Of a stretch of DNA of 29,723 nt, positions 21,195-28,888 are shown piece by piece. Each line of letters begins with the position of its first letter. Position 1 is the stretch's first letter. A model generated the notes under the pieces. It was not told the origin of the DNA. It did no database searches and saw only the letters and a list, made by a program, of their open reading frames with translations. The DNA is taken from positions 1-29,723 of the IMG/VR virus record IMGVR_UViG_3300023176_000213. One strand, given 5' to 3'. Source of the stretch: a virus. The position numbers and the translations under genes are program-made.

Positions 21195-21210
21195 AAGTTC
21201 AATTGAACTT
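21195..21210 (-). promoter_or_regulatory. dispersed palindrome, copy 3 (upstream of head genes)
   Basis: A perfect 16-bp palindrome AAGTTCAATTGAACTT, beginning 6 nt after the stop of the gene at 21217-21663 and upstream of the decoration-like and capsid genes. On the minus strand it is preceded by an A-run. Same core as the sites at 5299 and 29707. Function inferred. Confidence 0.6.
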
Positions 21211-21216
21211 TTTCAG

Positions 21217-21663
21217 TTACCTGCCAAACGAGGTGCGCGTTGACCGTTCTGATTGAAGAACAGGCATACGCGGATCATTTTCACGCAGATAGTTTCGATC
21301 AACAGCATCCGCAGCATTTTGTGCATTTGCAAGCTGTCCCTCGACGCGATCACGCGCGATTTCTTCGGGAATACTACAAAGCATTAACCCGCCAATTTCT
21401 ACATTGCCCTGAAATCTGGAATCGAGATCAGAAACAGCGTAAAGCTCTGGATAGTCTTCGGCTTTAACAGGAGTGTACCCTTCGCGGAATCGGGTAGACA
21501 CGTTCGGATTGTCGCTTTGACCCAATAAGGAAGTGCGAATCCAACGAAAGTGCAAACCATCGCGGGGTTCGGGGGTCGGCAACGCAGAAGGTCTACGCCA
21601 GTTTTTTCGACGCTCACCTTGTTCACGAGTCTCAAGGTTGCGTGGTTTTCTCTGTTCAGCCAT
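21217..21663 (-). CDS. hypothetical protein between scaffold and head genes
   Basis: The 148-residue product is charged: Arg-rich start (KPRNLETREQGERRKNWRRP, residues 6-25), then HFRWIRTSLLGQSDNPNVST, YTPVKAEDYPELYAVSDLDS and a helical C-terminus with LMLCSIPEEIARDRVEGQLA. It ends in a Ser/Arg-rich tail. I recognise it as conserved in marine phages, but not by function. Sharing 1 nt with the scaffold gene suggests a role in head assembly. Confidence 0.65.
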   Translation of the reverse strand: MAEQRKPRNLETREQGERRKNWRRPSALPTPEPRDGLHFRWIRTSLLGQSDNPNVSTRFREGYTPVKAEDYPELYAVSDLDSRFQGNVEIGGLMLCSIPEEIARDRVEGQLANAQNAADAVDRNYLRENDPRMPVLQSERSTRTSFGR

Positions 21664-22580
21664 TATCTACTATCCTTCATCATTTGCGCCGCATACTGTT
21701 CGTTTGTCAGACCGAGTCGTTTGGCGAGTTTGACTGCGGAAGGGGTCAACGTAACTTTGCGTGGCTTTTTTGAGCTTCTGCTTGCAGGTGCTACCACGTT
21801 ACCTGTTTGACGGGGTTGTGTGTTGACCTCCACTGACCCATCGTCAAATTCCTCTGGGAAGCGTTTTCTCATCGCTTCGTCAATTGCATTGTAATACGCT
21901 TGGCTGTTTGGGGAAACCCCAGATTTCACAACTCTTTCGTGAACACCAAAAGCGTATCCAGTCATCTCTTCATTTTTACCAAACCACTCATTGCGAGAAG
22001 CCCATTCTTCAGCTTCCGGGTCAGGCCTCTTTACCTGTTGAGCTGGTTTTTGCTGTTGATATTGAGCTTGTTGTGGTTGGGGTTGAGGTGATGGCTTATA
22101 ATTATCCACACGATATTTTTCATTTTGTAAGTTAGTAAGCTGCTCTTGCGCGGCAATAACAGCATCACTATCACCAGTATCGTATGCTTCTTTGTAAGCT
22201 CTTTTAGCTTTATCTATTTCTGCTTGAAGACGCCCTTGTGCCTGTTGCACAAGAACTCTTTCTCCATCTTCAAGAGTCTTTCGTAGACGTTCATTTTCTT
22301 TTTGAACTGTTTCAGCATATCGAATTGCTTCCTCACGAACACGCGAGGCTTCTTCTTTTGCCCTACGTTCTTCGTGGTATTCGTACCGCAGCTTCTTAAT
22401 TCTGTTTTGTACGTTTTCGCTATACTGTTCTATTTCATTGTCTTCAGGTATTTCTGGTTCAGACCCTTCAGCACGAACTGGTCTGTTGCGATCAGCCTCT
22501 GGAGTATCGTCCTCGATTTCAATCTCGAACTCGCTATCGTCCAAAAGCTCTTCTTCTATTTTTGCAGCTTCTGCGCTCAT
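21663..22580 (-). CDS. putative scaffolding protein
   Basis: The 305-residue product has the usual scaffold look: very acidic N-terminus (LLDDSEFEIEIEDDTPEADR, about 12-31), a long coiled-coil region (about 60-145, with LRYEYHEERRAKEEASRVRE), and a Gln/Pro-rich linker (about 160-185, PQPQPQQAQYQQQKPAQQVK). A basic C-terminal part (SRSSKKPRKVTLTPSAVKLA, about 268-287) could contact the shell. It would guide capsid assembly and then leave or be degraded. It lies directly before the head genes and overlaps the co-chaperonin gene by 4 nt. Scaffolds are poorly conserved, so this rests on composition and position. Confidence 0.75.
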   Translation of the reverse strand: MSAEAAKIEEELLDDSEFEIEIEDDTPEADRNRPVRAEGSEPEIPEDNEIEQYSENVQNRIKKLRYEYHEERRAKEEASRVREEAIRYAETVQKENERLRKTLEDGERVLVQQAQGRLQAEIDKAKRAYKEAYDTGDSDAVIAAQEQLTNLQNEKYRVDNYKPSPQPQPQQAQYQQQKPAQQVKRPDPEAEEWASRNEWFGKNEEMTGYAFGVHERVVKSGVSPNSQAYYNAIDEAMRKRFPEEFDDGSVEVNTQPRQTGNVVAPASRSSKKPRKVTLTPSAVKLAKRLGLTNEQYAAQMMKDSR

Positions 22581-22957
22581 ACCCTTGTGTACCCCCGTGG
22601 ATCATCAACAACGGCTTCGACAGTATCATCATTAATGATACGGAACTCTTTGCCCTGCAGTTTAAACCTAGTACCAGAATAAGAACGGAAAATCACAAAG
22701 TCCCCTTCTTTACACCAAGGTCCATCAGAAAACCTTGATTCGTCTTTATAGGCGTCTGGGCCTACTTTCAAGACAAAACCAATAATTGATGCGGTCTCTT
22801 CTGCAGATTTAAGCTGATCTGGCATAAACACACCACCATCAGTCTTCTCGTTGATTTCGGGAATAGCTATTAGAAGTCTATAGCCAGTTGGTTCAGGAAG
22901 TTTTGCGCGTAAGGTTTTGTTAACCTTAACATCGTCTACATTCACTGTAGCACTCAT
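22577..22957 (-). CDS. GroES-like co-chaperonin
   Basis: The 126-residue product matches Cpn10: PTGYRLLIAIPEINEKTDGG (about 23-42) followed by VFMPD gives the mobile loop with its hydrophobic tripeptide (Val43-Phe44-Met45) that would dock on host GroEL. Then come IIGFVLKVGPDAY (about 58-70), KEGDFVIFRSYSGTRFKLQG (about 83-102) and a final KEFRIINDDTVEAVVDDP. It is about 30 residues longer than typical GroES, mainly through an N-terminal extension of 20 and a middle insertion (DESRFSDGPWC). Like T4 gp31 it may adapt host GroEL for folding capsid protein. It has ribosome-binding site AGGTG and heads the scaffold-capsid transcript. Confidence 0.85.
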   Translation of the reverse strand: MSATVNVDDVKVNKTLRAKLPEPTGYRLLIAIPEINEKTDGGVFMPDQLKSAEETASIIGFVLKVGPDAYKDESRFSDGPWCKEGDFVIFRSYSGTRFKLQGKEFRIINDDTVEAVVDDPRGYTRV

Positions 22958-22990
22958 TATTCACCTGTGTGCAGTGGTTTAGGTCCACCG

Positions 22991-23024
22991 TTACCTTGCG
23001 TGGTTTATTCCACGAATAAGGTAA
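22991..23024 (-). other. leader hairpin upstream of co-chaperonin gene
   Basis: TTACCTT and AAGGTAA (7 bp) plus inner CGTGG/CCACG (5 bp) form a stem with a 1x3 internal loop and a 6-nt apex loop. It lies 33 nt before the start of the GroES-like gene. There is no following U-run, so it is probably an mRNA structure rather than a terminator. Confidence 0.55.
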
Positions 23025-23025
23025 G

Positions 23026-23052
23026 ATTATAGGAAAAAGTTCTAACTATCAA
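23026..23052 (-). promoter_or_regulatory. candidate promoter for co-chaperonin / capsid transcript
   Basis: On the minus strand, TTGATA (23052-23047) and a perfect TATAAT (23031-23026) are 15 bp apart, a short but workable spacing. A GTTAGAAC element sits between them. It would start a transcript that begins with the leader hairpin. Confidence 0.45.
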
Positions 23053-23233
23053 TATATCTTTTTTCAATTTCTTTTAAATCATCTAAAATTTTATTGTACG
23101 AACTATATTGGCCAACTGCTTGCCAATATGCGTTCTGGTCTTTAGCGCCACCAGTTGCCAAGAATTGTTCAATAGAACTTTTATATTCAGTAATTCTTCG
23201 CTCTAGCACTAGAAAGACATTACTCTCCTCCAT
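23042..23233 (-). CDS. small helical protein following portal, 63 aa
   Basis: The product MEESNVFLVLERRITEYKSS, with KILDDLKEIEKRYIDS at the end, is predicted helical with charged heptads, probably a short coiled coil. It overlaps the portal gene by 14 nt. Small helical proteins follow portal genes in marine podoviruses, function unknown. A palindrome of the dispersed family lies inside its coding sequence (codons for KSSIEQ), and its stop codon is in the region of the co-chaperonin promoter candidate. Confidence 0.6.
   Translation of the reverse strand: MEESNVFLVLERRITEYKSSIEQFLATGGAKDQNAYWQAVGQYSSYNKILDDLKEIEKRYIDS
23165..23180 (-). promoter_or_regulatory. dispersed palindrome, copy 4 (within a small gene)
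   Basis: GTTCAATAGAAC at 23167-23178 on the plus strand. On the minus strand it follows AATATAAAA exactly like copy 1 at 5299, an extended match of about 17 bases despite lying in coding sequence. It is about 210 nt upstream of the co-chaperonin gene. Confidence 0.5.
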
Positions 23234-25712
23234 TGTTACGCTCTAATGCTCTGTTAAGTTCTCTCTCATCTAAGTTGAGATCCTTTGCTATCTCCAAGCC
23301 AAGCTTAGCTCCAGCAAGCCTTTCTTCGCGCTGAGACTTATCAAGGTCTGTTGCAAGTCGAGCGCCAACCTGTGCGCCAGCCCTTCTATCTTCTGAACGA
23401 ATACGCATCTCTTGGATATCAGCATTTGATTCAGCTTTAAGTCTATCAAGCTCAAGCTTTGCTTGATCCATTTGAATTTTATGCTGCAGCTCTTGCTCTT
23501 TGATAACAAGTTCGCGTTGTTGAATTTGTGTGAGAGGATCTTGTGCCTGCCTTTGAGCTTCTGCCTGCTGAGCCTCTTGCTTGTTTGTCTGCAGGATCTT
23601 TTGAGCAGCTTCTGCTACAAGCTTTGATAGTTCGTATTCTACGTCCTCTGGGAGAGGCGCATCTGGGTCTGGAAGCTCTACACCAAGCTTTAGTTGTATT
23701 TGCTTGCGATATTCTAATGCAACGTGCTCTGTGATGTGTGAGGCCATTGCAGCTTGAATTGCTGATGCAAAAGGTGATTGACCAACCATCTCTTGGATCT
23801 TTGGATCTTGTATAGCAGACATATGAGTCTGGATGTGCGCCTGATGATCTTGATAGGCAAAAGCTTTAACTGGCTCTTGTTTGAGAATAGCCATGTTTTC
23901 TGTAACTGGATCTTTTGGTTTGATCTCATCTGGAAGCTTAATGATATCATCGGCGTCTTGAATGCCTAGAACCTCTAGCATTTGACGGTGCAACTTACCC
24001 ATATCATACAACTGAGGAGCTTGTTGAGACAATTGAAGCGCCGCCTGATATTGCATGATACGCTGAGCCATAGTGGCTGCATTAGGGTCTGAAACAGGGA
24101 TTACATCTACCCTGCCGTCAAAGTCTTCCGTTCGGTTGTATTCACCGTCCATTTCATATGCATATTCAGCAGGCATGTAATCATGGATTACTTTAGCCAA
24201 CAAACGAAGCTCACGCTTCATTGCTGCATGCATACGAGACTGCACACCAGACATAACCTTCATGGATCTCTCCATGAGAGCCAGTGTAGTTCCCACTGGA
24301 GCCTGTGCGTTCATGTCTCCTACTTGGATGTCAGCAACTGATCCAATGCGTCTGCCTTCTTCGACAATGTTCCCAAGTAACTGATAAAGCACACTCGACG
24401 GCTCTTTGTAAGGGATAAACGTAATCGCGTCGCGGATAGCGCCACCCGGCACATCCACGTCCCTAAATTCACCCGGCATAAGAGGAGAGTCGTCCCCTTT
24501 AATACGCATTCCGCGAGCTTTAAGACCTGCAGGCAAATTTGATAACGTACCTGCATCAATAAGCTGACGAAGTATGGATGTAGCGGATTTCGCAAGACCA
24601 CCAATAAGATGAATAAGACCCGTCCCATAGAACCCAAGCCCCGGCAAATATTTGTAGTGTACAAAGTGTAATCGTTTCTTTTTTCTACTGTCTTCTTCAT
24701 ACCAGTTGCGACGAATAGAAAGAACGGTTGAAGATGATTTGTCTATTGTAACGACATAAGGGAGAGCAAGTCCATCTGGGTCGGCAAGATCTCCGGGAAG
24801 ATCTAAGTTCGCATGAATCTCAAGGATTGTGTGCCTGTCATCATCTTCAATTACAGCAGACTCACCATCTAGCTCATCATACTTTTCTTCGATGTCTGTT
24901 CTGTCAGGAGAAGGATCTGGAAGATCTACCTCACGATAAAACCCATTAATCTGCAGTTCTAAAATTTCATTAGAGGTCTTCTTCATAACATGCGTATAGC
25001 GTTCGCATGTTTCTAGATCTGAAGAACCATACGCCACCACAAAGTCTTCAGCGGGAACAAACATGGCCGCTGGACGCCCGTTAAGCGGATCGTAGTAAAC
25101 CTTTTTAAAAGACGAGCCAGCAAGCGGTAGCTTAAACAGCATTTGCTCAGTCTCTTCACGATACTCAACCATCTCTTCCGTTAAGAGATAGTTCATTTCG
25201 TTTTCTACACGCTGAGATTGCTTATACTTTTCAGTTGTAAGCTTACCCATAATTTTTGTGCGAACAGGACCAGAAGCTGGGAACAACTCGCTCATTGCCT
25301 GTGCTTGAAAGCGCACAACCGATTCAGTAAGTAATGGATGGAATACACCTGATGCACCTGCCCACGGCTGCTGGCGCTCTTCAATCTTCAGGCCTAAAAG
25401 ATCTAAGCCTTTTACATATGCTCGCGCCCAATCCTTACGGGAGTCTCTATCAGACTCAAACTCCTCTATAAGATCAGATGAAAGTGCCTGAAGGTCTTGG
25501 TCATCCATAAACTCGGCGAGATTGCTTTCGTGATCTGGGCCAAGAAGATTTTCTGAAACTTCTCCAGTGAAATCTATAACAATACCACCGTCTTCAGTTT
25601 CCATTGAAACCGCATCTGGGTTTACAATTTCTATTTCTAAATCTGGCTCACCCTCTTCCGCTCCTTGAATCTCTTCAGGATCAAATGGTTCCATTTGTTT
25701 GGTGATAGCCAT
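23220..25712 (-). CDS. portal protein
   Basis: I take the ATG at 25712 because GAGGAAA precedes it by 7 nt; an ATG at 25739 lacks a site. The 830-residue product fits the large P22-type portal class. It has an acidic N-terminus, ERQQPWAGASGVFHPLLTES about 110 residues in, FKKVYYDPLNGRPAAMFVPA, a central KYLPGLGFYGTGLIHLIGGL, and a long C-terminal Gln/Glu-rich coiled coil (about 640-800, e.g. QQRELVIKEQELQHKIQMDQ) like the barrel of P22 gp1. A dodecameric ring at one capsid vertex would pass DNA and bind terminase. It is next to TerL, as usual. Confidence 0.85.
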   Translation of the reverse strand: MAITKQMEPFDPEEIQGAEEGEPDLEIEIVNPDAVSMETEDGGIVIDFTGEVSENLLGPDHESNLAEFMDDQDLQALSSDLIEEFESDRDSRKDWARAYVKGLDLLGLKIEERQQPWAGASGVFHPLLTESVVRFQAQAMSELFPASGPVRTKIMGKLTTEKYKQSQRVENEMNYLLTEEMVEYREETEQMLFKLPLAGSSFKKVYYDPLNGRPAAMFVPAEDFVVAYGSSDLETCERYTHVMKKTSNEILELQINGFYREVDLPDPSPDRTDIEEKYDELDGESAVIEDDDRHTILEIHANLDLPGDLADPDGLALPYVVTIDKSSSTVLSIRRNWYEEDSRKKKRLHFVHYKYLPGLGFYGTGLIHLIGGLAKSATSILRQLIDAGTLSNLPAGLKARGMRIKGDDSPLMPGEFRDVDVPGGAIRDAITFIPYKEPSSVLYQLLGNIVEEGRRIGSVADIQVGDMNAQAPVGTTLALMERSMKVMSGVQSRMHAAMKRELRLLAKVIHDYMPAEYAYEMDGEYNRTEDFDGRVDVIPVSDPNAATMAQRIMQYQAALQLSQQAPQLYDMGKLHRQMLEVLGIQDADDIIKLPDEIKPKDPVTENMAILKQEPVKAFAYQDHQAHIQTHMSAIQDPKIQEMVGQSPFASAIQAAMASHITEHVALEYRKQIQLKLGVELPDPDAPLPEDVEYELSKLVAEAAQKILQTNKQEAQQAEAQRQAQDPLTQIQQRELVIKEQELQHKIQMDQAKLELDRLKAESNADIQEMRIRSEDRRAGAQVGARLATDLDKSQREERLAGAKLGLEIAKDLNLDERELNRALERNNGGE

Positions 25713-25752
25713 ATTGTTTTCCTCTACACTAGACCACAATATAACAGGTTAA

Positions 25753-27261
25753 TTAATAATATTCCACTGGTCTTCTATATTGCGGCGTATCATCGTAGTC
25801 ATCATTTGCTGATCTGATCCACCCACCTTGCCTAAATCTAATCAAAGCTTGAGACACAGAGTCAACATAGTCATCGTGCTCTCCTGATGGGAATGAAGCA
25901 CACTCTTCAATCACATCATAAGCACCCTTTGTTGGTGGATGCCATATAACTCCACTAGCAAATAGGTCTGTTACTGCGTTTACACGAGCAATTTTATCCT
26001 GTCCACGAGAAGGAGTAAACTCTGTAACTGGTAAACCCATAGCCCGAAGCTCAAAGATCAGCGGCGCACCAGAGGCTTTCTTCTCAACAATCAACTGATC
26101 TGGTTCATACTCCCAGTATTTCTCGTAAGCTAGTTGCTTTAACTCTGGAAACTCCAGCTTTTCTTTGTACGCATCCAACAAAATAAGGTTTGGTGTTGCA
26201 CCACCGTTAATATCTTGGTGGTAAAAGATACCCCACGTTGTACATGCGCTGTAATCAGAGCGTTGTGTCTTTAGAAACGCTGTATCCCAAGACTGAAGGA
26301 TAGCCTGACACATGGGTGGCTCGTCATACTCCCACTCATTCCACCATTCGCGCTTGATGAGAGCGCCTTCTTCTGATGTTGGGTTCTGTTGATACTGAGC
26401 ATTCCACTTAGATACGGGGATCTCAGCCTTAATTGCCTCTAATTCCTGTAATTTCCAAAACTCAGGCCACAAAGACTTGCCAGATGGCATGATTGCTGGG
26501 AGTTCAATCACCTTCCATTCATCAGTGCCTTCAATCTCTGCGGATCTTTTGATGATTTGCCCGGTAAGATCACGCTTTGACCAGCGTGTCATCACAATGA
26601 TGATGGCTCCACCGGGTTGTAAACGCTGACGAGGCCCAGATGTGTACCATTCGTAGACCCTATCGTAGACTTCAGGGTTGAATTGTCCCTGTTGGGCCTC
26701 TTGTTCGGAGTGTGGGTCGTCAATAATTAGGACATCAGCGCCCTTACCAGTAACAGCACCACCAACACCAATAGCAAAGTAGTCACCTTTCTTGTTGGTG
26801 TTCCACCTACCAGCAGCTTTTGAGTCTGAAGATAGCTCGATGCCAGAAAAAACATTCTGAAAGTCTTCTCCTTGGATGAGGTTACGCACCTTACGACCAA
26901 ATCCTACCGCTAGTTCTGCGGTATGTGCCGTCTGAATAACCTTTCTTTCGGGGTATTGGCCTAAGTACCATGCAGGAAAGAGGTAAGATGCAAACTCTGA
27001 CTTGGTATGACGGGGTGGCATGTTGATAATCAGGCGCTTTAGTTCACCTTTTGCTACCTGCTCAAAAGCATCTGCCATTGTTTTGTGATGTTTGCCAGCA
27101 ATAAAGCTAGGCCACATCATCCTAACAAACTCTAGGAAGTCCGTTCTTGCTGATTCTTTTGATCGTGCAGAGTCTAGTGCCTCAAGCTCTTTAAGAATTT
27201 CAGCCTGCTGATCTATAGGCAGGCTTGATATCTTATCAAGAATTGAAGAGTGCTTTCTCAT
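25753..27261 (-). CDS. terL: terminase large subunit (packaging ATPase and nuclease)
   Basis: The 502-residue protein pumps DNA into the capsid and cuts concatemers. The ATPase part has a variant Walker A, NMPPRHTKSEF (residues 80-90), without the usual loop glycine; Walker B is VLIIDDPHSE (177-186) with catalytic-type Asp181-Asp182; VMTRWSKRDLTGQI (223-236) follows. The nuclease part is RNase H-like: SWDTAF with Asp326, IVEKKASG with Glu393, and GEHDDYVDSV with Asp463/464/467. Length and order are normal for the family. The ribosome-binding site is weak, and the gene starts 8 nt after the preceding stop, so coupling to the Gln/Tyr-rich gene is likely. Confidence 0.95.
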   Translation of the reverse strand: MRKHSSILDKISSLPIDQQAEILKELEALDSARSKESARTDFLEFVRMMWPSFIAGKHHKTMADAFEQVAKGELKRLIINMPPRHTKSEFASYLFPAWYLGQYPERKVIQTAHTAELAVGFGRKVRNLIQGEDFQNVFSGIELSSDSKAAGRWNTNKKGDYFAIGVGGAVTGKGADVLIIDDPHSEQEAQQGQFNPEVYDRVYEWYTSGPRQRLQPGGAIIIVMTRWSKRDLTGQIIKRSAEIEGTDEWKVIELPAIMPSGKSLWPEFWKLQELEAIKAEIPVSKWNAQYQQNPTSEEGALIKREWWNEWEYDEPPMCQAILQSWDTAFLKTQRSDYSACTTWGIFYHQDINGGATPNLILLDAYKEKLEFPELKQLAYEKYWEYEPDQLIVEKKASGAPLIFELRAMGLPVTEFTPSRGQDKIARVNAVTDLFASGVIWHPPTKGAYDVIEECASFPSGEHDDYVDSVSQALIRFRQGGWIRSANDDYDDTPQYRRPVEYY

Positions 27262-27269
27262 AAGAACTA

Positions 27270-27971
27270 CTAGTAATAATCATATCCATATTGAGGCATC
27301 ATGTATGGACGAAATCCACCAAACTCTCGGTTGATCCGTGGACCGTACATGCCACGATAACCACCAATGCCACCTGACATATTTCTCATTCTTTCTTGCT
27401 GATAATCACGATATGCATCACTGCCCTCAAAAGCAGACCGAAGCTCTTGAAGCCTTGTTCTTTGCTCTTCAGTTGGTGCTAGTGATTTTTGATAATCCAT
27501 CAAAGCTTGATATTGCTCATTTCCAGCAAATGTATCCTGCAGGTTAGATGGATAAGGGAATATGTTTTTTGGCCTACTCTGAAACTCTGGCACAAAGACA
27601 TTATCTTTCGGAATAACATTCCTTGGCGCAGGTTTAGGAGTGGGAAGCTCATAAGAGATTGGTTTGTAGGGTAATGGTCTAGATCCGTAAGTGGAAGCAT
27701 AGCTTGGTGCGAATGTTGTTGCACCAGAGGGTAACTGCTGCTGCACAAATTGAGACTGAACATTCTGGGGTGCCGAGAACACAGGTCCGTATTGCTGGTT
27801 TACTCTGTTAAAACTACTTGATCCATATGGGCTTTGATACGAATAGTTTTGACCATACGATGCATCCGAGTACGATGAGGGTGTTTGGTATTGTGGGGCA
27901 TTGTATGCACCACCCTTACCACTAGTGCCTGATTGACTTACCGTTCTTCCTATAACCGAACTAAAACCCAT
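27270..27971 (-). CDS. low-complexity Gln/Tyr/Ser/Pro-rich protein, 233 aa
   Basis: The N-terminal ~100 residues are low-complexity and disordered-looking, rich in Tyr, Ser, Gln and Gly (YSDASYGQNYSYQSPYGSSS, about 34-53), followed by a Pro-rich stretch. A short helical segment is rich in Gln, Glu and Arg (EEQRTRLQELRSAF, about 168-181), and the C-terminus is Gly/Tyr/Arg-rich (GGIGGYRGMYGPRINREFGG, about 200-219). No known domain. Ribosome-binding site GGAG is present 9 nt before the start. A packaging-related or virion role is suggested by position before terL, nothing more. Confidence 0.65.
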   Translation of the reverse strand: MGFSSVIGRTVSQSGTSGKGGAYNAPQYQTPSSYSDASYGQNYSYQSPYGSSSFNRVNQQYGPVFSAPQNVQSQFVQQQLPSGATTFAPSYASTYGSRPLPYKPISYELPTPKPAPRNVIPKDNVFVPEFQSRPKNIFPYPSNLQDTFAGNEQYQALMDYQKSLAPTEEQRTRLQELRSAFEGSDAYRDYQQERMRNMSGGIGGYRGMYGPRINREFGGFRPYMMPQYGYDYY

Positions 27972-28024
27972 AACAGCTCTCCAGCGAAACCCTCTCTAAT
28001 ATATCAACTAAATGTCGAATTGAA

Positions 28025-28040
28025 AAGTTCTATTGAACTT
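28025..28040 (-). promoter_or_regulatory. dispersed palindrome, copy 5 (upstream of the TerL transcript)
   Basis: AAGTTCTATTGAACTT, with perfect 6-bp arms around a 4-nt spacer that differs from copies 1, 3 and 6. It lies 55 nt before the start of the Gln/Tyr-rich gene. A weak 29-codon minus ORF (28093 to 28004) without ribosome-binding site crosses it. Confidence 0.55.
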
Positions 28041-28042
28041 TC

Positions 28043-28078
28043 CTGTGGAGCTTGTGGAGGATGTGGAGGATGTGGAGG
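28043..28078 (+). repeat. 9-bp tandem repeats, TGTGGAGG core
   Basis: Four consecutive 9-bp units (CTGTGGAGC, TTGTGGAGG, ATGTGGAGG, ATGTGGAGG) lie next to palindrome copy 5. On the minus strand each contains CCTCC, complementary to ribosome-binding sites. They could be iteron-like protein-binding sites. The gap 27972-28135 holds this array, the palindrome and no convincing gene. Confidence 0.6.
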
Positions 28079-28135
28079 ATTCTCAGAGAACATAGTCGGA
28101 TTTAATTTCTTTGAACTTTTGGTTATCTATGGTTC

Positions 28136-28366
28136 TTATTCCGTATATTGCCCTGCATCTAAAGACTCTGGATGTTTCAGAGCATACTCAACCCGCTCTA
28201 GGGTTTCAGGCCAAGTGAAATGAAAAGTTGAAATACCTTTAGGGAAACCATCAAACGGCTCGATGTCTATATAGCCATCATCCGCAATCATGTAGCTGGT
28301 TTGCAACTTTCTAACAACCTTGCGGAATCTAATATAACAACTACGGGAATGTTTCTTTTCTTCCAT
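28136..28366 (-). CDS. hypothetical protein, 76 aa
   Basis: The product starts MEEKKHSRSCYIRFRKVVRK, a basic stretch, followed by ADDGYIDIEPFDGFPKGIST and FHFTWPETLERVEYALKHPE. Not recognised. AAGG precedes the start by 8 nt. A small segment (IEPFDGFPKGI) recalls the protein at 30-221. It lies between the AT-rich tract and the 9-bp repeats, so it may be an early or regulatory gene inserted into the packaging region, but there is no direct evidence of function. Confidence 0.6.
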   Translation of the reverse strand: MEEKKHSRSCYIRFRKVVRKLQTSYMIADDGYIDIEPFDGFPKGISTFHFTWPETLERVEYALKHPESLDAGQYTE

Positions 28367-28410
28367 GTGACAGCCTTCAGCACAGACCAGTAATTACTAT
28401 AAACGCGCGT

Positions 28411-28514
28411 AATATGTATATATTATATATATTATATATATACTCTCTCTCTCTAAAAGAGAGAGAGATATAATTATATTATATATATTATATTATATAT
28501 ATATATATATAATA
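28411..28514. repeat. TA-repeat tract with CT:AG hairpin, about 100 bp
   Basis: The gap between the MazG-type gene and the small gene at 28136 is almost pure TA repeats on both sides of a CTCTCTCTCTCT tract and GAGAGAGAGA separated by AAAA (28443-28468). The central arms pair over 11 bp with a 3-nt loop, and the TA arms could extend a cruciform. Possible roles: DNA-unwinding element, binding region for an AT-hook protein, or transcription break. The rest of 28367-28518 shows no gene. Confidence 0.8.
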
Positions 28515-28518
28515 CGGT

Positions 28519-28854
28519 TTAACGGTTATCTCCTGAACCACCTATCTTCCCTCGCTCCTTACGAGACTTCAGCTTGTTCATGTTGTCTAGTGCCAAACGT
28601 TCAAGAGGCATATCCAGATCAGTGGCTAGTGCGGCACAGTACCAAAGAACATCACCAATCTCCGAAGCTATCAGCTCCTTAACCGCTGCTTGCCCTCTCC
28701 AGTCCTCTGGAAGGCCGTCTCTGACTATCTTCTTTACCTTGTTGGCTACCTCACCAGCTTCCCCAGCTAATCCAAGCGCTGGGTACATTATCTTGGCACT
28801 GTCAGGGTATATGGCAGTGGTCTTACAAAACTCTTGGTACTCTTTAAAATCCAT
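28519..28854 (-). CDS. MazG-type nucleoside triphosphate pyrophosphohydrolase
   Basis: The 111-residue product has the MazG-fold metal site: GLAGEAGEVANKVKKIV (about 28-44, with ExxE at Glu32 and Glu35) and ELIASEIGDVLWYCAALA (about 60-77, with ExxD at Glu65 and Asp68). Family members hydrolyse NTPs to NMP and pyrophosphate. In phages this may clear non-canonical nucleotides, or affect host (p)ppGpp, which has been proposed but is contested. It is single-domain, as expected. Ribosome-binding site AAGG lies 9 nt before the ATG. A palindrome TTGAAAACCGTTTCAA sits 19 nt upstream of the start. Confidence 0.85.
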   Translation of the reverse strand: MDFKEYQEFCKTTAIYPDSAKIMYPALGLAGEAGEVANKVKKIVRDGLPEDWRGQAAVKELIASEIGDVLWYCAALATDLDMPLERLALDNMNKLKSRKERGKIGGSGDNR

Positions 28855-28872
28855 AACTCAGCCTTTCTTGAT

Positions 28873-28888
28873 TTGAAAACCGTTTCAA
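28873..28888. promoter_or_regulatory. inverted repeat before the MazG-type gene
   Basis: TTGAAA and TTTCAA arms around a 4-nt spacer (ACCG on the plus strand). It lies in the untranslated leader close to the ribosome-binding site, a position suited to repression. The similar 7-bp repeat at 29686-29702 shares the arms TTGAAA/TTTCAA. Role inferred. Confidence 0.45.

Noticed and set aside
28004-28093. 29-codon minus ORF with PPHPPHPP
   Set aside because: No ribosome-binding site, and its composition comes from the 9-bp repeats.
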